From NCBI RefSeq assembly GCF_003259315.1, contig NZ_QLLT01000005.1, positions 232,178 through 296,177 of the forward strand: DNA of 64,000 nucleotides, in the 5' to 3' direction. Every line of letters begins with the position of its first letter. Within the stretch, counting starts at the first letter, position 1. This document shows positions 24,729-32,482 of the stretch, piece by piece. The position numbers and the translations under genes are program-made. This DNA comes from Kitasatospora sp. SolWspMP-SS2h (GTDB lineage: Bacteria > Actinomycetota > Actinomycetes > Streptomycetales > Streptomycetaceae). The notes below the pieces were generated by a model. That model saw nothing but the letters and a program-made list of their open reading frames with translations. It made no database searches and was not told the DNA's origin.

Positions 24729-25730
24729 ATGCGCAGGGCGAGGACCGGAACACTGGTCGCGGTCGCGGCACTGGTGGCGGGCCTGCTGGGCGCCGGCGGT
24801 CCGACCGCAGGCGCGGGCGGTAGCGCGGACGGCGGCGCACCGGCCCGGGCGGCGGGCGTCTCGGCGGGCGTCGCGGTGAAGGTCGCCGCTGACGTCGCGG
24901 GCGTCGCGAGCGCCGCCGGCATCGCGGGCGTCGCGGGCGTCGCGGCGGACGACTGCGACACCGGGGCGTCGCTGCCGCCCGGGCAGCGGGTCGGGGCGAA
25001 GATCCAGGAGATCCGCAGGCGCGGTCGGCTGGTGGTCGGCGTCGACCAGAGTGCCTACAACTGGGGCTACCGCGACTCGCAGACCGGCAGGATCGAGGGC
25101 TTCGACATCGACCTGGCCCGCGCCGTCGCCGAGTCGGTGCTCGGCGACCCGGACAAGGTGGTGCTGAAGACCGTCTCCACCGCCGACCGGATCAACGTGC
25201 TCAAGGACCACCAGGTCGACCTGATCGCCCGGGCGATGACCGTCACCTGCGAGCGGAAGAAGCAGATCGCCTTCTCCGCCCCGTACTTCAAGGTCTCCCA
25301 GCGGGTGGTGGCGCCGAAGGCCGCGCACGCCACCAGCGTGGCGCAGGCGCTCGGCGGCAAGCGGGTGTGCGCGGCGCTGAACTCCTCCTCGCACACCGAG
25401 CTGAAGGCGGACCCGCACGGCGCCGCCTCGGTCGTCACGCCCGACAACCAGTTGGACTGCCTGGTGCTGATGGAACTCGGCGAGGCGGACGCCACCCTGT
25501 CGGACAGTTCACTGGCGGCGGCGATGGTCGCCCAGGACCGGACCATGGAGCTGGCCGGGGAGTCCTTCCTCCCCACGTACATGGGCGTGGGCATGAACCA
25601 GGACGACACCGACCTGGTCTCCTGGGTCAACCAGGTGCTGGTCGAGTGGCGCGGCGGCGGCTGGCAGGCCAGTTACGACACCTGGCTGCGGCCCAGCATG
25701 GGGGTGCCCGACCCGTACCGGCCGTGGTGA
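24729..25730 (+). CDS. GlnH-like amino-acid-binding protein
   Basis: A 333-residue periplasmic-binding protein of the polar amino-acid family. After a signal segment (1-28) comes a 45-residue Ala/Gly/Val repeat region (GVAGVAA units), then the folded part from about 90: GRLVVGVDQSAYNWGYRD, IEGFDIDLARAVAESVLGDP, DLIARAMTVTCERKKQIAFSAPYF. No Cys sits at the end of the signal segment, so unlike mycobacterial GlnH it may be released or anchored by an uncleaved helix. ATG 24729 lies 25 bp after the GlnX-like gene. No permease or ATPase follows, so a sensing rather than transport role is likely, with Asp, Glu or Gln as probable ligands. Confidence 0.85.
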   Translation: MRRARTGTLVAVAALVAGLLGAGGPTAGAGGSADGGAPARAAGVSAGVAVKVAADVAGVASAAGIAGVAGVAADDCDTGASLPPGQRVGAKIQEIRRRGRLVVGVDQSAYNWGYRDSQTGRIEGFDIDLARAVAESVLGDPDKVVLKTVSTADRINVLKDHQVDLIARAMTVTCERKKQIAFSAPYFKVSQRVVAPKAAHATSVAQALGGKRVCAALNSSSHTELKADPHGAASVVTPDNQLDCLVLMELGEADATLSDSSLAAAMVAQDRTMELAGESFLPTYMGVGMNQDDTDLVSWVNQVLVEWRGGGWQASYDTWLRPSMGVPDPYRPW

Positions 25731-26005
25731 CCACCGAGGCTCGGGCCGGGGCGCGGGCCGGTGCTCCGGCCGGGGCGCGGGCCGGGGCGCGGGCGGCTCG
25801 GGTGACGGCGGTGGTGGTGGCGGTGACCGGGGCGGTGGCGGCGGGACGGAACCGGGCCGGTTCCCCTTCCCGGACCGGGAATCCGGGGGACCGGCGTCCG
25901 TACGGTGCCGGGCGTCGGGGAGACTGGCGGCCCACGGGCCGTCGCTCCGACCGCCCCAGGACCGACGCCCCGTCACCACGACCGTGGCCGAGAGGAGGAA
26001 CCGCG
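25731..26005. other. 275-bp repeat-bearing gap within the PknG locus
   Basis: It contains a minisatellite-like run of GGCCGGGGCGCGG units (about 25744-25797) followed by GGTGACGGCGGTGG/GGTGACCGGGGCGG repeats, and a 7-bp-arm palindrome TTCCCGGACCGGGAA (25867-25881). No gene is recognised. The gap is the only large interruption in the seven-gene locus and may hold an internal promoter. Confidence 0.5.
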
Positions 26006-27391
26006 TTGGCTGGAACGACCCGCCCGGTGATGAACCGTGAGGAGGTCGATCGCGCGCTGGCCCGGCTGGGTGCCGAGCGCGACGCGGTCGAAGCGGCGCT
26101 GCTGGCGCTCCAGGACCACCCGGGGCTGCGGCTGTTGACCGGTGCCGAGCTGTCCGGGCGCACCCGGGAGCGCTGGGAGGTCGCCGAGGGCGGCGTCGCC
26201 CTGCTGTGGGCACTGTTCGACCGCTACGCGGAGGCGCTGGCCTCCGCCCGCGCGGTGCGCTCCCGGCGCACCCGGCCGACCGCCGCCGAACTCGCCGAGC
26301 TCGCCGAGCTGCTCTCCGGCCGCTCGGTGACCGTCTCCGGCGGGCGGCTGCCCCACCCGTCGGGTCAACTCGGCTCCTCGGCCCGGCTGGTGGAGCAGGT
26401 CACGCTCACCGAACTGCTGGAGCGGATGAACGGCTGGTACGCGGTGGTGGTCGAGGTGGTGAGCGCCGTCGACGCGGTCTGGTCGGCGCTGCCCGCCCGG
26501 ATCGACCTGCTGCTGGCCGAACTCGGCCGGGTCCAGATGCTCGCGGTCTCGGTCGGGGTGCGCCCCGGCGGGCACCCGCTGGCCGACGACCTCGCCGACC
26601 TGGCCCACCACCTGGGCGCGCTGCGCGCCCAGGTGGTGGCCGACCCGCTCGCGCTGTGGCGCCCCAGCCGGGTGCCCGCGCAGCGCGGCCGGGCCGCCGA
26701 GGGCACCGCCTGGGCCGCCCCCACCGGCGCCGTCGACACCGCCGGGTTCGACCGGATGGGGCGCCGACTGGACGACATACGCGTCGAGTTGGAGGGTCTG
26801 CTGCGGCTGCGCGACGAGTCCCACGAGCGGCTCCAGCAGGTCGCCGACCTGCTCCAGCGCGCCGACCTGACGCTGGCCGAGGCCCGCCGGGCCCGCGGCG
26901 AGGTGCTGGCGAAGATCGCCTCGACCGAGGTGCCCGCCGTGCCCGGCCCGCACTCCGGGCTGCGCGAGGCGATCGGGCAGGCCGTCGAGTTCCAGCAGAC
27001 CGGCCAGTGGTACCGGCTCGGCCCGCTGCTGGACGCGCTGGAGGACGCCGCCGCCAAGGAACTCGGCCGGGCCCGGCAGTCGCTCACCGAGGTCGCCCAG
27101 CCGCTCGCCGTCCGGGCCGAGCTGCGCGGACGGCTGGAGGCGTACAAGGCGATGGCCGCGCGGCTCGGCCTGGCCGAGGACCCCGAGGTGGTCGAGCGCT
27201 TCGAGAAGGCGCGCTGGCTGCTCTGGAGCGCCCCGTGCGACCTGCGGGCGGCGGCCGAGGCGGTCGGCCGCTTCCAGCGGGCGCTGCGCGCGTCCGAACG
27301 GCAGTCGCCGCCACCGCAGGCGCGTCAGGAACCGGAGACGCCGTCGCCGCAGGTCCGGGACACCGAGCAGGGGGAGGAGACCGATGGCTGA
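26006..27391 (+). CDS. Unknown helical protein in the PknG locus
   Basis: A 461-residue, mostly alpha-helical, cytosolic protein with no recognised domain. Heptad-like Leu/Ala/Glu patterns occur at about 5-40, 115-165, 255-300 (LRLRDESHERLQQVADLLQRADLTLAEARRARGE) and 340-400; the last 35 residues are Pro/Gln/Glu-rich. I place the start at TTG 26006 because AGGAGG lies seven bases upstream; ATG 26030 is an alternative. Its end overlaps the pknG start by 8 bp (ATGGCTGA), so the two are tightly coupled. Its position suggests a scaffold or adaptor between the GlnX/GlnH sensor and the kinase; this is inference. Confidence 0.75.
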   Translation: MAGTTRPVMNREEVDRALARLGAERDAVEAALLALQDHPGLRLLTGAELSGRTRERWEVAEGGVALLWALFDRYAEALASARAVRSRRTRPTAAELAELAELLSGRSVTVSGGRLPHPSGQLGSSARLVEQVTLTELLERMNGWYAVVVEVVSAVDAVWSALPARIDLLLAELGRVQMLAVSVGVRPGGHPLADDLADLAHHLGALRAQVVADPLALWRPSRVPAQRGRAAEGTAWAAPTGAVDTAGFDRMGRRLDDIRVELEGLLRLRDESHERLQQVADLLQRADLTLAEARRARGEVLAKIASTEVPAVPGPHSGLREAIGQAVEFQQTGQWYRLGPLLDALEDAAAKELGRARQSLTEVAQPLAVRAELRGRLEAYKAMAARLGLAEDPEVVERFEKARWLLWSAPCDLRAAAEAVGRFQRALRASERQSPPPQARQEPETPSPQVRDTEQGEETDG

Positions 27392-29780
27392 CGCGTGCGC
27401 CCGCACGGGCTGCGCCGGGGAGATCGACGCCGACGGGTACTGCACCGAGTGCGGCCTCGCCCCCGAACGGGGCACCGCCCCCTCGGCGTCCCCCGTCTCC
27501 CCCGCCGCCCCCGTTCCCGGTGGTCCGTGCGGACGCGGCGACTGCCCGGGCAGCGTCGACCCGGACGGCTACTGCGACGAGTGCGGCCTCGCCGCCGCAC
27601 GTTCCGTGGCAGCACCCGCCCCGCTCCCCGGGCCGCGCAGCGGTTCCGCCCCGTCCGGGCCGGGTGCCTCGCGCGGTTCGTCCGGCCGGTCCCGGTCGGG
27701 CCGTTCGGCGCGCGGCGGTCCGGTGTCGGTGCGCAGTTCGCGGGGCGGCACGGGCACCGCCCGGCGCGGCAACCTGGGCGCGGGCCTGGTGGCGATCGCC
27801 CCGGTGCCGGCCGCGGACCCGGCGCGGGCGGTGCTGGCGAACCCGGAGGTGCCGGAGCGCAAGCGCTTCTGCTCGCGCTGCGACCAGCCGGTGGGCCGGG
27901 AGAAGGACGGCCGGCCGGGCCGCCCGGAGGGCTTCTGCACCAAGTGCGGCACCCCGTACTCGTTCAGCCCGAAGCTGGGGCGCGGCGACCTGGTGGGCGG
28001 CCAGTACGAGGTGATGGGCTGCCTGGCGCACGGCGGCCTGGGCTGGATCTACCTGGCGGTGGACCGCCGGGTGAACGACCGCTGGGTGGTGCTGAAGGGC
28101 CTGCTGGACACCGGGGACGAGGACGCGCTGGCGGTGGCGATCGCCGAGCGGCGGTTCCTGGCCGAGGTCGACCACCCGAACATCGTCCGGATCATCAACT
28201 TCGTCGAGCACCCGGACGCCCGGACCGGCTCCGCCGACGGCTACATCGTGATGGAGTACGTCGGCGGCAAGTCGCTGAAGGACATCGCCAACGAGCGGCT
28301 GACCCCGGACGGGCGGCGCGATCCGCTGCCGGTCGAGCAGGCGCTGGCGTACGCGCTGGCGGCGCTGCCCGCGCTCGGGTACCTGCACGCGCGCCGGCTG
28401 GTGTACTGCGACTTCAAGCTGGACAACGTGATCCAGTCGGACGACATGCTCAAGATCATCGACCTGGGCGCGGTCCGTCGGCACGACGACGACGGCCCGG
28501 TCTACGGCACCGTCGGCTACCAGGCGCCGGAGATCGCCACCGCCGGCCCCTCGCCCTCCTCCGACCTGTACACGGTGGCCCGCACGCTGGCCGTGCTGAC
28601 CTTCGACTTCCGCGGCTACACCGACCACTGGCGGCACGAACTGCCGGGCCCGGACGAGGTGGAGGTGTTCGCCCGCTACGAGTCCTTCCACCGCCTGCTG
28701 GTGCGCGCCACCGATCCGGACCCGGCCCGCCGGTTCGGCTCCGCCGAGGAGATGGCGGGGCAGCTGACCGGCGTGCTGCGCGAGGTGCTGAGCCTGCAGG
28801 ACGGGCAGGCCAGGCCCGCGCCCTCCACCCTGTTCGGGCCGGAACTGCGGGTGGTCGACACCGAGTTGGCCGAGCGCCCGCCGCAGGCCCGGGCCGCCGC
28901 CCTGGCGCTGCCCGCGCCGCTGGCCGACCCGGCCGACCCGAACGCGGGCCTGCCGGCCGCGCTGCCCGCCGCGCCCGCCGAGGCGCTGGCCGTGCTCCGG
29001 GCGACCGGCACCGGCTCGGCCGAGCTGCGGCTGCGGGAGCTGCGCACCCACCTGGAGCTCGGCGACGCCGAAGCCGCCGCCGGGGTGCTGGCCGCCCTGG
29101 AGGCCGAGCACCCCGGCGAGTGGCGGGTGGTGTGGCACCGGGGGCTGACCGCGCTCGCCGCCGACCGGGCCGCCGAGGCCCGCGACTCCTTCGAGGCGCT
29201 GTACGACGCGTTCCCCGGCGAGAGCGCGCCCAAGCTGGCGCTCGCGGTCTGCGCCGAGCTGCTCGGCGACACCGCGGCCGCCGCCGGGTACTACGCCCTG
29301 GTCGGCACCGTGGACCGGTCCTTCGTGAGCGCCGCGTTCGGGCTGGCCCGGGTCCGGCTCGCGGACGGCGACCGGGCGGGCGCGGTCGCCGCGCTGGAGG
29401 CCGTGCCGGAGAGCTCCGCGCACTGGACCGCCGCCCGGATCGGCGCGGTCCGGGCCCGGCTGCGCGGCCGGGCCGCCACCGAGCCGCTGGCCGCCGAGCT
29501 CGCCGAAAGCTCCGACCGGCTGGCGGCGCTGACCCTGGACGCCCGGCGGCGCGAGGAACTCGCCGTCGAGGTACTGGACTCGGCGCTGAACTGGGTGCTG
29601 GCGGGGGCCGCCGGGAAGCCCGCCACGCTGACCGTGCTGGGACATCCCGCCGCGGAACGGGAACTGAGGCTCGCCCTGGAACACTCCTACCGAATGTTGG
29701 CGCGGTTGTCCGACCGGGCCGAGACGAGGATCGAGTGGGTGGAACGGGCCAACCGGGCCCGCCCCAGGACATGGGTGTGA
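27384..29780 (+). CDS. pknG: PknG-type Ser/Thr protein kinase with rubredoxin-like and TPR domains
   Basis: A 798-residue soluble kinase. Residues 1-70 carry two Cys-rich units of one pattern, C-x4-C-x9-C-x2-C (C5/C10/C20/C23 and again at about 49-67), followed by a Pro/Ser/Arg-rich linker. The PknG rubredoxin-like motif CSRC...CTKCG lies at about 162-190. The kinase domain spans about 203-470 with glycine loop AHGGLGWIY, K238, D343 in YCDFKLDN (HRD replaced by YCD), D360 in DLG and GYQAPEI. A TPR-like helical domain fills about 530-798. In mycobacteria PknG phosphorylates an FHA protein (GarA) to tune glutamate metabolism. Start ATG 27384 overlaps the upstream gene, and its stop overlaps the phosphatase start. 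Confidence 0.95.
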   Translation: MADACARTGCAGEIDADGYCTECGLAPERGTAPSASPVSPAAPVPGGPCGRGDCPGSVDPDGYCDECGLAAARSVAAPAPLPGPRSGSAPSGPGASRGSSGRSRSGRSARGGPVSVRSSRGGTGTARRGNLGAGLVAIAPVPAADPARAVLANPEVPERKRFCSRCDQPVGREKDGRPGRPEGFCTKCGTPYSFSPKLGRGDLVGGQYEVMGCLAHGGLGWIYLAVDRRVNDRWVVLKGLLDTGDEDALAVAIAERRFLAEVDHPNIVRIINFVEHPDARTGSADGYIVMEYVGGKSLKDIANERLTPDGRRDPLPVEQALAYALAALPALGYLHARRLVYCDFKLDNVIQSDDMLKIIDLGAVRRHDDDGPVYGTVGYQAPEIATAGPSPSSDLYTVARTLAVLTFDFRGYTDHWRHELPGPDEVEVFARYESFHRLLVRATDPDPARRFGSAEEMAGQLTGVLREVLSLQDGQARPAPSTLFGPELRVVDTELAERPPQARAAALALPAPLADPADPNAGLPAALPAAPAEALAVLRATGTGSAELRLRELRTHLELGDAEAAAGVLAALEAEHPGEWRVVWHRGLTALAADRAAEARDSFEALYDAFPGESAPKLALAVCAELLGDTAAAAGYYALVGTVDRSFVSAAFGLARVRLADGDRAGAVAALEAVPESSAHWTAARIGAVRARLRGRAATEPLAAELAESSDRLAALTLDARRREELAVEVLDSALNWVLAGAAGKPATLTVLGHPAAERELRLALEHSYRMLARLSDRAETRIEWVERANRARPRTWV

Positions 29781-31072
29781 GCATGCCGCAGCAGACCGAG
29801 TGCCCGAACTGTGCCGAACCGTTGGCCCCCCAGGACGCCTTCTGCGGGGCCTGCGGCACCGCCCTGACCGGACCGCCGACCCTGCGCGACCTGCCCGTCG
29901 TGCCCAGCTGCCCGCACTGCGGCTCCGCCGAGCTCGCGGAAGGGCGGTGCCAGCGCTGCGGGCAGGCCCAGCCGCGCGAACGCGACCACCAGGAGCTGGA
30001 GTCGACCGGCGTCGCGGCGGTCTCCGACCGCGGCCTGCGGCACCACCGCAACGAGGACGCGTTCACCGTCGCCACCGCCGAGGGCCCGGACGGGGCGCCC
30101 GCCGTGCTCGCCGTGGTCTGCGACGGGGTGTCCTCCTCGTCCCGCCCGGACGAGGCGTCCGCCGCCGCCGTCACCGCCGCCGCCGACTCGCTGGTCGCCG
30201 CGCTGGCGGTCGGCCGCGAGCCCGGGCAGGCGATGCGCGAGGCGATCGGCGCCGCCAACCGGGCCGTCACCGCGCTCGCCCACGACGGCACCGCCCCCGA
30301 CGGCCGGCACAGCAACGCGCCGGCCTGCACCTACGTCAGCGCGGTCAGCTCCGGCGGCCTGGTCACCATCGGCTGGGTCGGCGACACCCGGGCCTACTGG
30401 ATCCCGGACGACCGCGAGTCCGCCGAGCCGTACCGGCTCACCGAGGACGACTCCTGGGCGGCCCGGATGGTCGCCGCCAACCTGATGGCCGAGGCCGAGG
30501 CGTACGCCGACCCGCGCGCCCACGCCATCACCGGCTGGCTCGGCGCCGACGCCGAGGACCTCGACCCGCACACCGTCAGCTTCACCCCGCACGTCCCCGG
30601 GGTGCTGCTGATCTGCACCGACGGCCTGTGGAACTACGCCGAGGCCGCCACCGACCTGGCGTTCTTCGTCCGGACCGACGCCCGCACCGAACCGCTGGCC
30701 ACCGCCCGGGAGCTGGTGCGGTTCGCGGTCGAGCGCGGCGGGCACGACAACATCACCGTCGCGGTGCTGCCGATCGACCCGCCGACTGCGCCGGCCGTCC
30801 ACGAGGCCACCCTGCTCGACCTGCCGCTGCCGCGCGCCGCCGACCCGGACGCCACCGTCCCGCTGCGCCCGGCCCCCGCCGCGGTTCCGGCGGCCCCCGC
30901 CGCGCCGCCGGCCGCACCGCCCGTGCCCGCCGTCCCGCCCGCGCCCGTCGCCCCGCCGGCCGCACCGCCCGCACCCGCCGTCCCGCCGCTGCCCGCCGCC
31001 GCGCCGACCGCCACCGTGCCCGACACCGCCGCGCCGGCCGGGGCGCCGGGTGCCGGACCGGCCGGGAACTGA
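29777..31072 (+). CDS. PP2C-family Ser/Thr phosphatase with N-terminal zinc ribbons
   Basis: A 431-residue soluble phosphatase. Two zinc ribbons (CPNC...CGAC at about 9-26, CPHC...CQRC at about 46-63) precede a PP2C domain (about 78-335): HHRNEDAF, VVCDGVSSSSRPDEAS (in place of the common DGMGGH), GWVGDTRAYW, CTDGLWNY and GGHDNITVAV. A Pro/Ala tail of about 85 residues follows. GTG 29777 overlaps the pknG stop as GTGA, with AGGA seven bases upstream; I prefer it to ATG 29783. It presumably opposes PknG on shared substrates, possibly the VWA and FHA proteins encoded next. Confidence 0.93.
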   Translation: MSMPQQTECPNCAEPLAPQDAFCGACGTALTGPPTLRDLPVVPSCPHCGSAELAEGRCQRCGQAQPRERDHQELESTGVAAVSDRGLRHHRNEDAFTVATAEGPDGAPAVLAVVCDGVSSSSRPDEASAAAVTAAADSLVAALAVGREPGQAMREAIGAANRAVTALAHDGTAPDGRHSNAPACTYVSAVSSGGLVTIGWVGDTRAYWIPDDRESAEPYRLTEDDSWAARMVAANLMAEAEAYADPRAHAITGWLGADAEDLDPHTVSFTPHVPGVLLICTDGLWNYAEAATDLAFFVRTDARTEPLATARELVRFAVERGGHDNITVAVLPIDPPTAPAVHEATLLDLPLPRAADPDATVPLRPAPAAVPAAPAAPPAAPPVPAVPPAPVAPPAAPPAPAVPPLPAAAPTATVPDTAAPAGAPGAGPAGN

Positions 31073-31110
31073 CCCTCCGACCCTCCGCGCCCTCGACAGG
31101 AGCTCTCCGC

Positions 31111-32439
31111 ATGGCCTCGTTGTCCAAGCCCGACGCGCCCCGGTTCGACGTCGACGTCTTCCAGAACGAGTACCTCGCCCAGGGCGCCCGGGAGGTCAAC
31201 GCCATCGTCACGGTGACCGCGACCGGCGGCGGCACCTCCGGCGGCCGCCCGATCGGCGACTCCGGGCCGGACGCCGCCGTGGTCCTGGTGATCGACTGCT
31301 CCGGCTCCATGGAGCACCCGGACGGCAAGATGCGGCACGCCCGCGAGGCCACCGCCGCCGCCATCGACGAGCTGCGCGACGGCGTCGCCTTCGCGGTGGT
31401 CGCCGGCACCCACGAGGCGGGCGACGTCTACCCGGGCGACGGCCGTCTCGCCGTCGCCGACCGGTCCACCCGCGAGCAGGCCAAGGACGCGCTGCGCCGG
31501 CTCAGGCCGTCCGGCGGCACGGCGATCGGCAGCTGGATCACCAAGGCGCGGCAGCTGTTCGCCTCCCGCCCGGAGGCGTCCATCCGGCACGCCGTCCTGC
31601 TCACCGACGGCCGCAACGAGCACGAGCGGCCCGCCGACCTGCAACGCGCCCTGGACGCCGCCTCCGGGTACTTCACCGCCGACTGCCGCGGCGTCGGCAC
31701 CGACTGGGAGGTCGCCGAGCTGCGGAGGATATCCTCCGCGCTGCTCGGCACCGTCGACATCGTCGCCGAGTCCTCCGGCCTGGCCGAGGACTTCCGCGCG
31801 ATGATGTCCGCCGCCATGGGCAAGCAGGTCGCCGACGTCGCCCTGCGGGTGTGGACGCCGGCGAACGCCCGGGTGAAGTTCGTCAAGCAGGCCGCCCCCG
31901 CCGTCGAGGACCTCACCGGCCGCCGCGCCGACGCGGGCACCCGGGCCGGGGACTACCCGACCGGTTCCTGGGGCGACGAGTCCCGCGACTACCACGTGTG
32001 CGTGGAGGTCCCGGCCGCCGCCGTCGGCAGCGAGATGCTGGCCGCCCGGATCAGCCTGGTCCTGCCGCACCCGGACGGCACCGCCGAGGTGCTCGGCCAG
32101 GGGCTGGTGCGCGCCGTGTGGACGGACGACCCGGCCGCCTCGACCCGGATCAACCCGCAGGTCGCGCACTGCACCGGGCAGGCCGAGCTGGCCGACGCCA
32201 TCCGCGGCGGCCTGGAGGCCCACCGGGCGGGCGACTTGGACCGCGCCACCGCCGAGCTGGGAGCCGCCGTCCGGCTCGCATACGCCAGCGGCAACGAGGG
32301 CACCCTCAAGCTGCTGCGGAAGGTGGTGGACGTGGTCGACGAACGGGAGGGTACCGTTCGGTTCCGTAAGAACGTGAGCGAGGCCGACTCGATGACACTC
32401 GAGACCCGGTCGACCAAGACCGTGCGCGTGAAGAAGTGA
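31111..32439 (+). CDS. VWA-domain protein
   Basis: A 442-residue cytosolic protein. A VWA domain (about 55-235) has a complete metal site: DCSGSM (MIDAS first loop), SGGTAIG and LLTDGRN. Before it is a short beta region (DVDVFQNEYLAQGAREVNAIVTV); after it come a beta-rich domain (about 250-350) and a helical C-terminus ending VKK. There is no signal peptide or membrane segment. VWA proteins next to a kinase and a PP2C phosphatase are known from TerY-P-type triads. Start ATG 31111 has CAGGAGCT upstream and lies 38 bp after the phosphatase. It probably assembles or gates signalling complexes through metal-dependent binding. Confidence 0.9.
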   Translation: MASLSKPDAPRFDVDVFQNEYLAQGAREVNAIVTVTATGGGTSGGRPIGDSGPDAAVVLVIDCSGSMEHPDGKMRHAREATAAAIDELRDGVAFAVVAGTHEAGDVYPGDGRLAVADRSTREQAKDALRRLRPSGGTAIGSWITKARQLFASRPEASIRHAVLLTDGRNEHERPADLQRALDAASGYFTADCRGVGTDWEVAELRRISSALLGTVDIVAESSGLAEDFRAMMSAAMGKQVADVALRVWTPANARVKFVKQAAPAVEDLTGRRADAGTRAGDYPTGSWGDESRDYHVCVEVPAAAVGSEMLAARISLVLPHPDGTAEVLGQGLVRAVWTDDPAASTRINPQVAHCTGQAELADAIRGGLEAHRAGDLDRATAELGAAVRLAYASGNEGTLKLLRKVVDVVDEREGTVRFRKNVSEADSMTLETRSTKTVRVKK

Positions 32440-32482
32440 GCCGGACACCCGCCGGACCCGAACCTGCTGGAGTGGGGACCTG

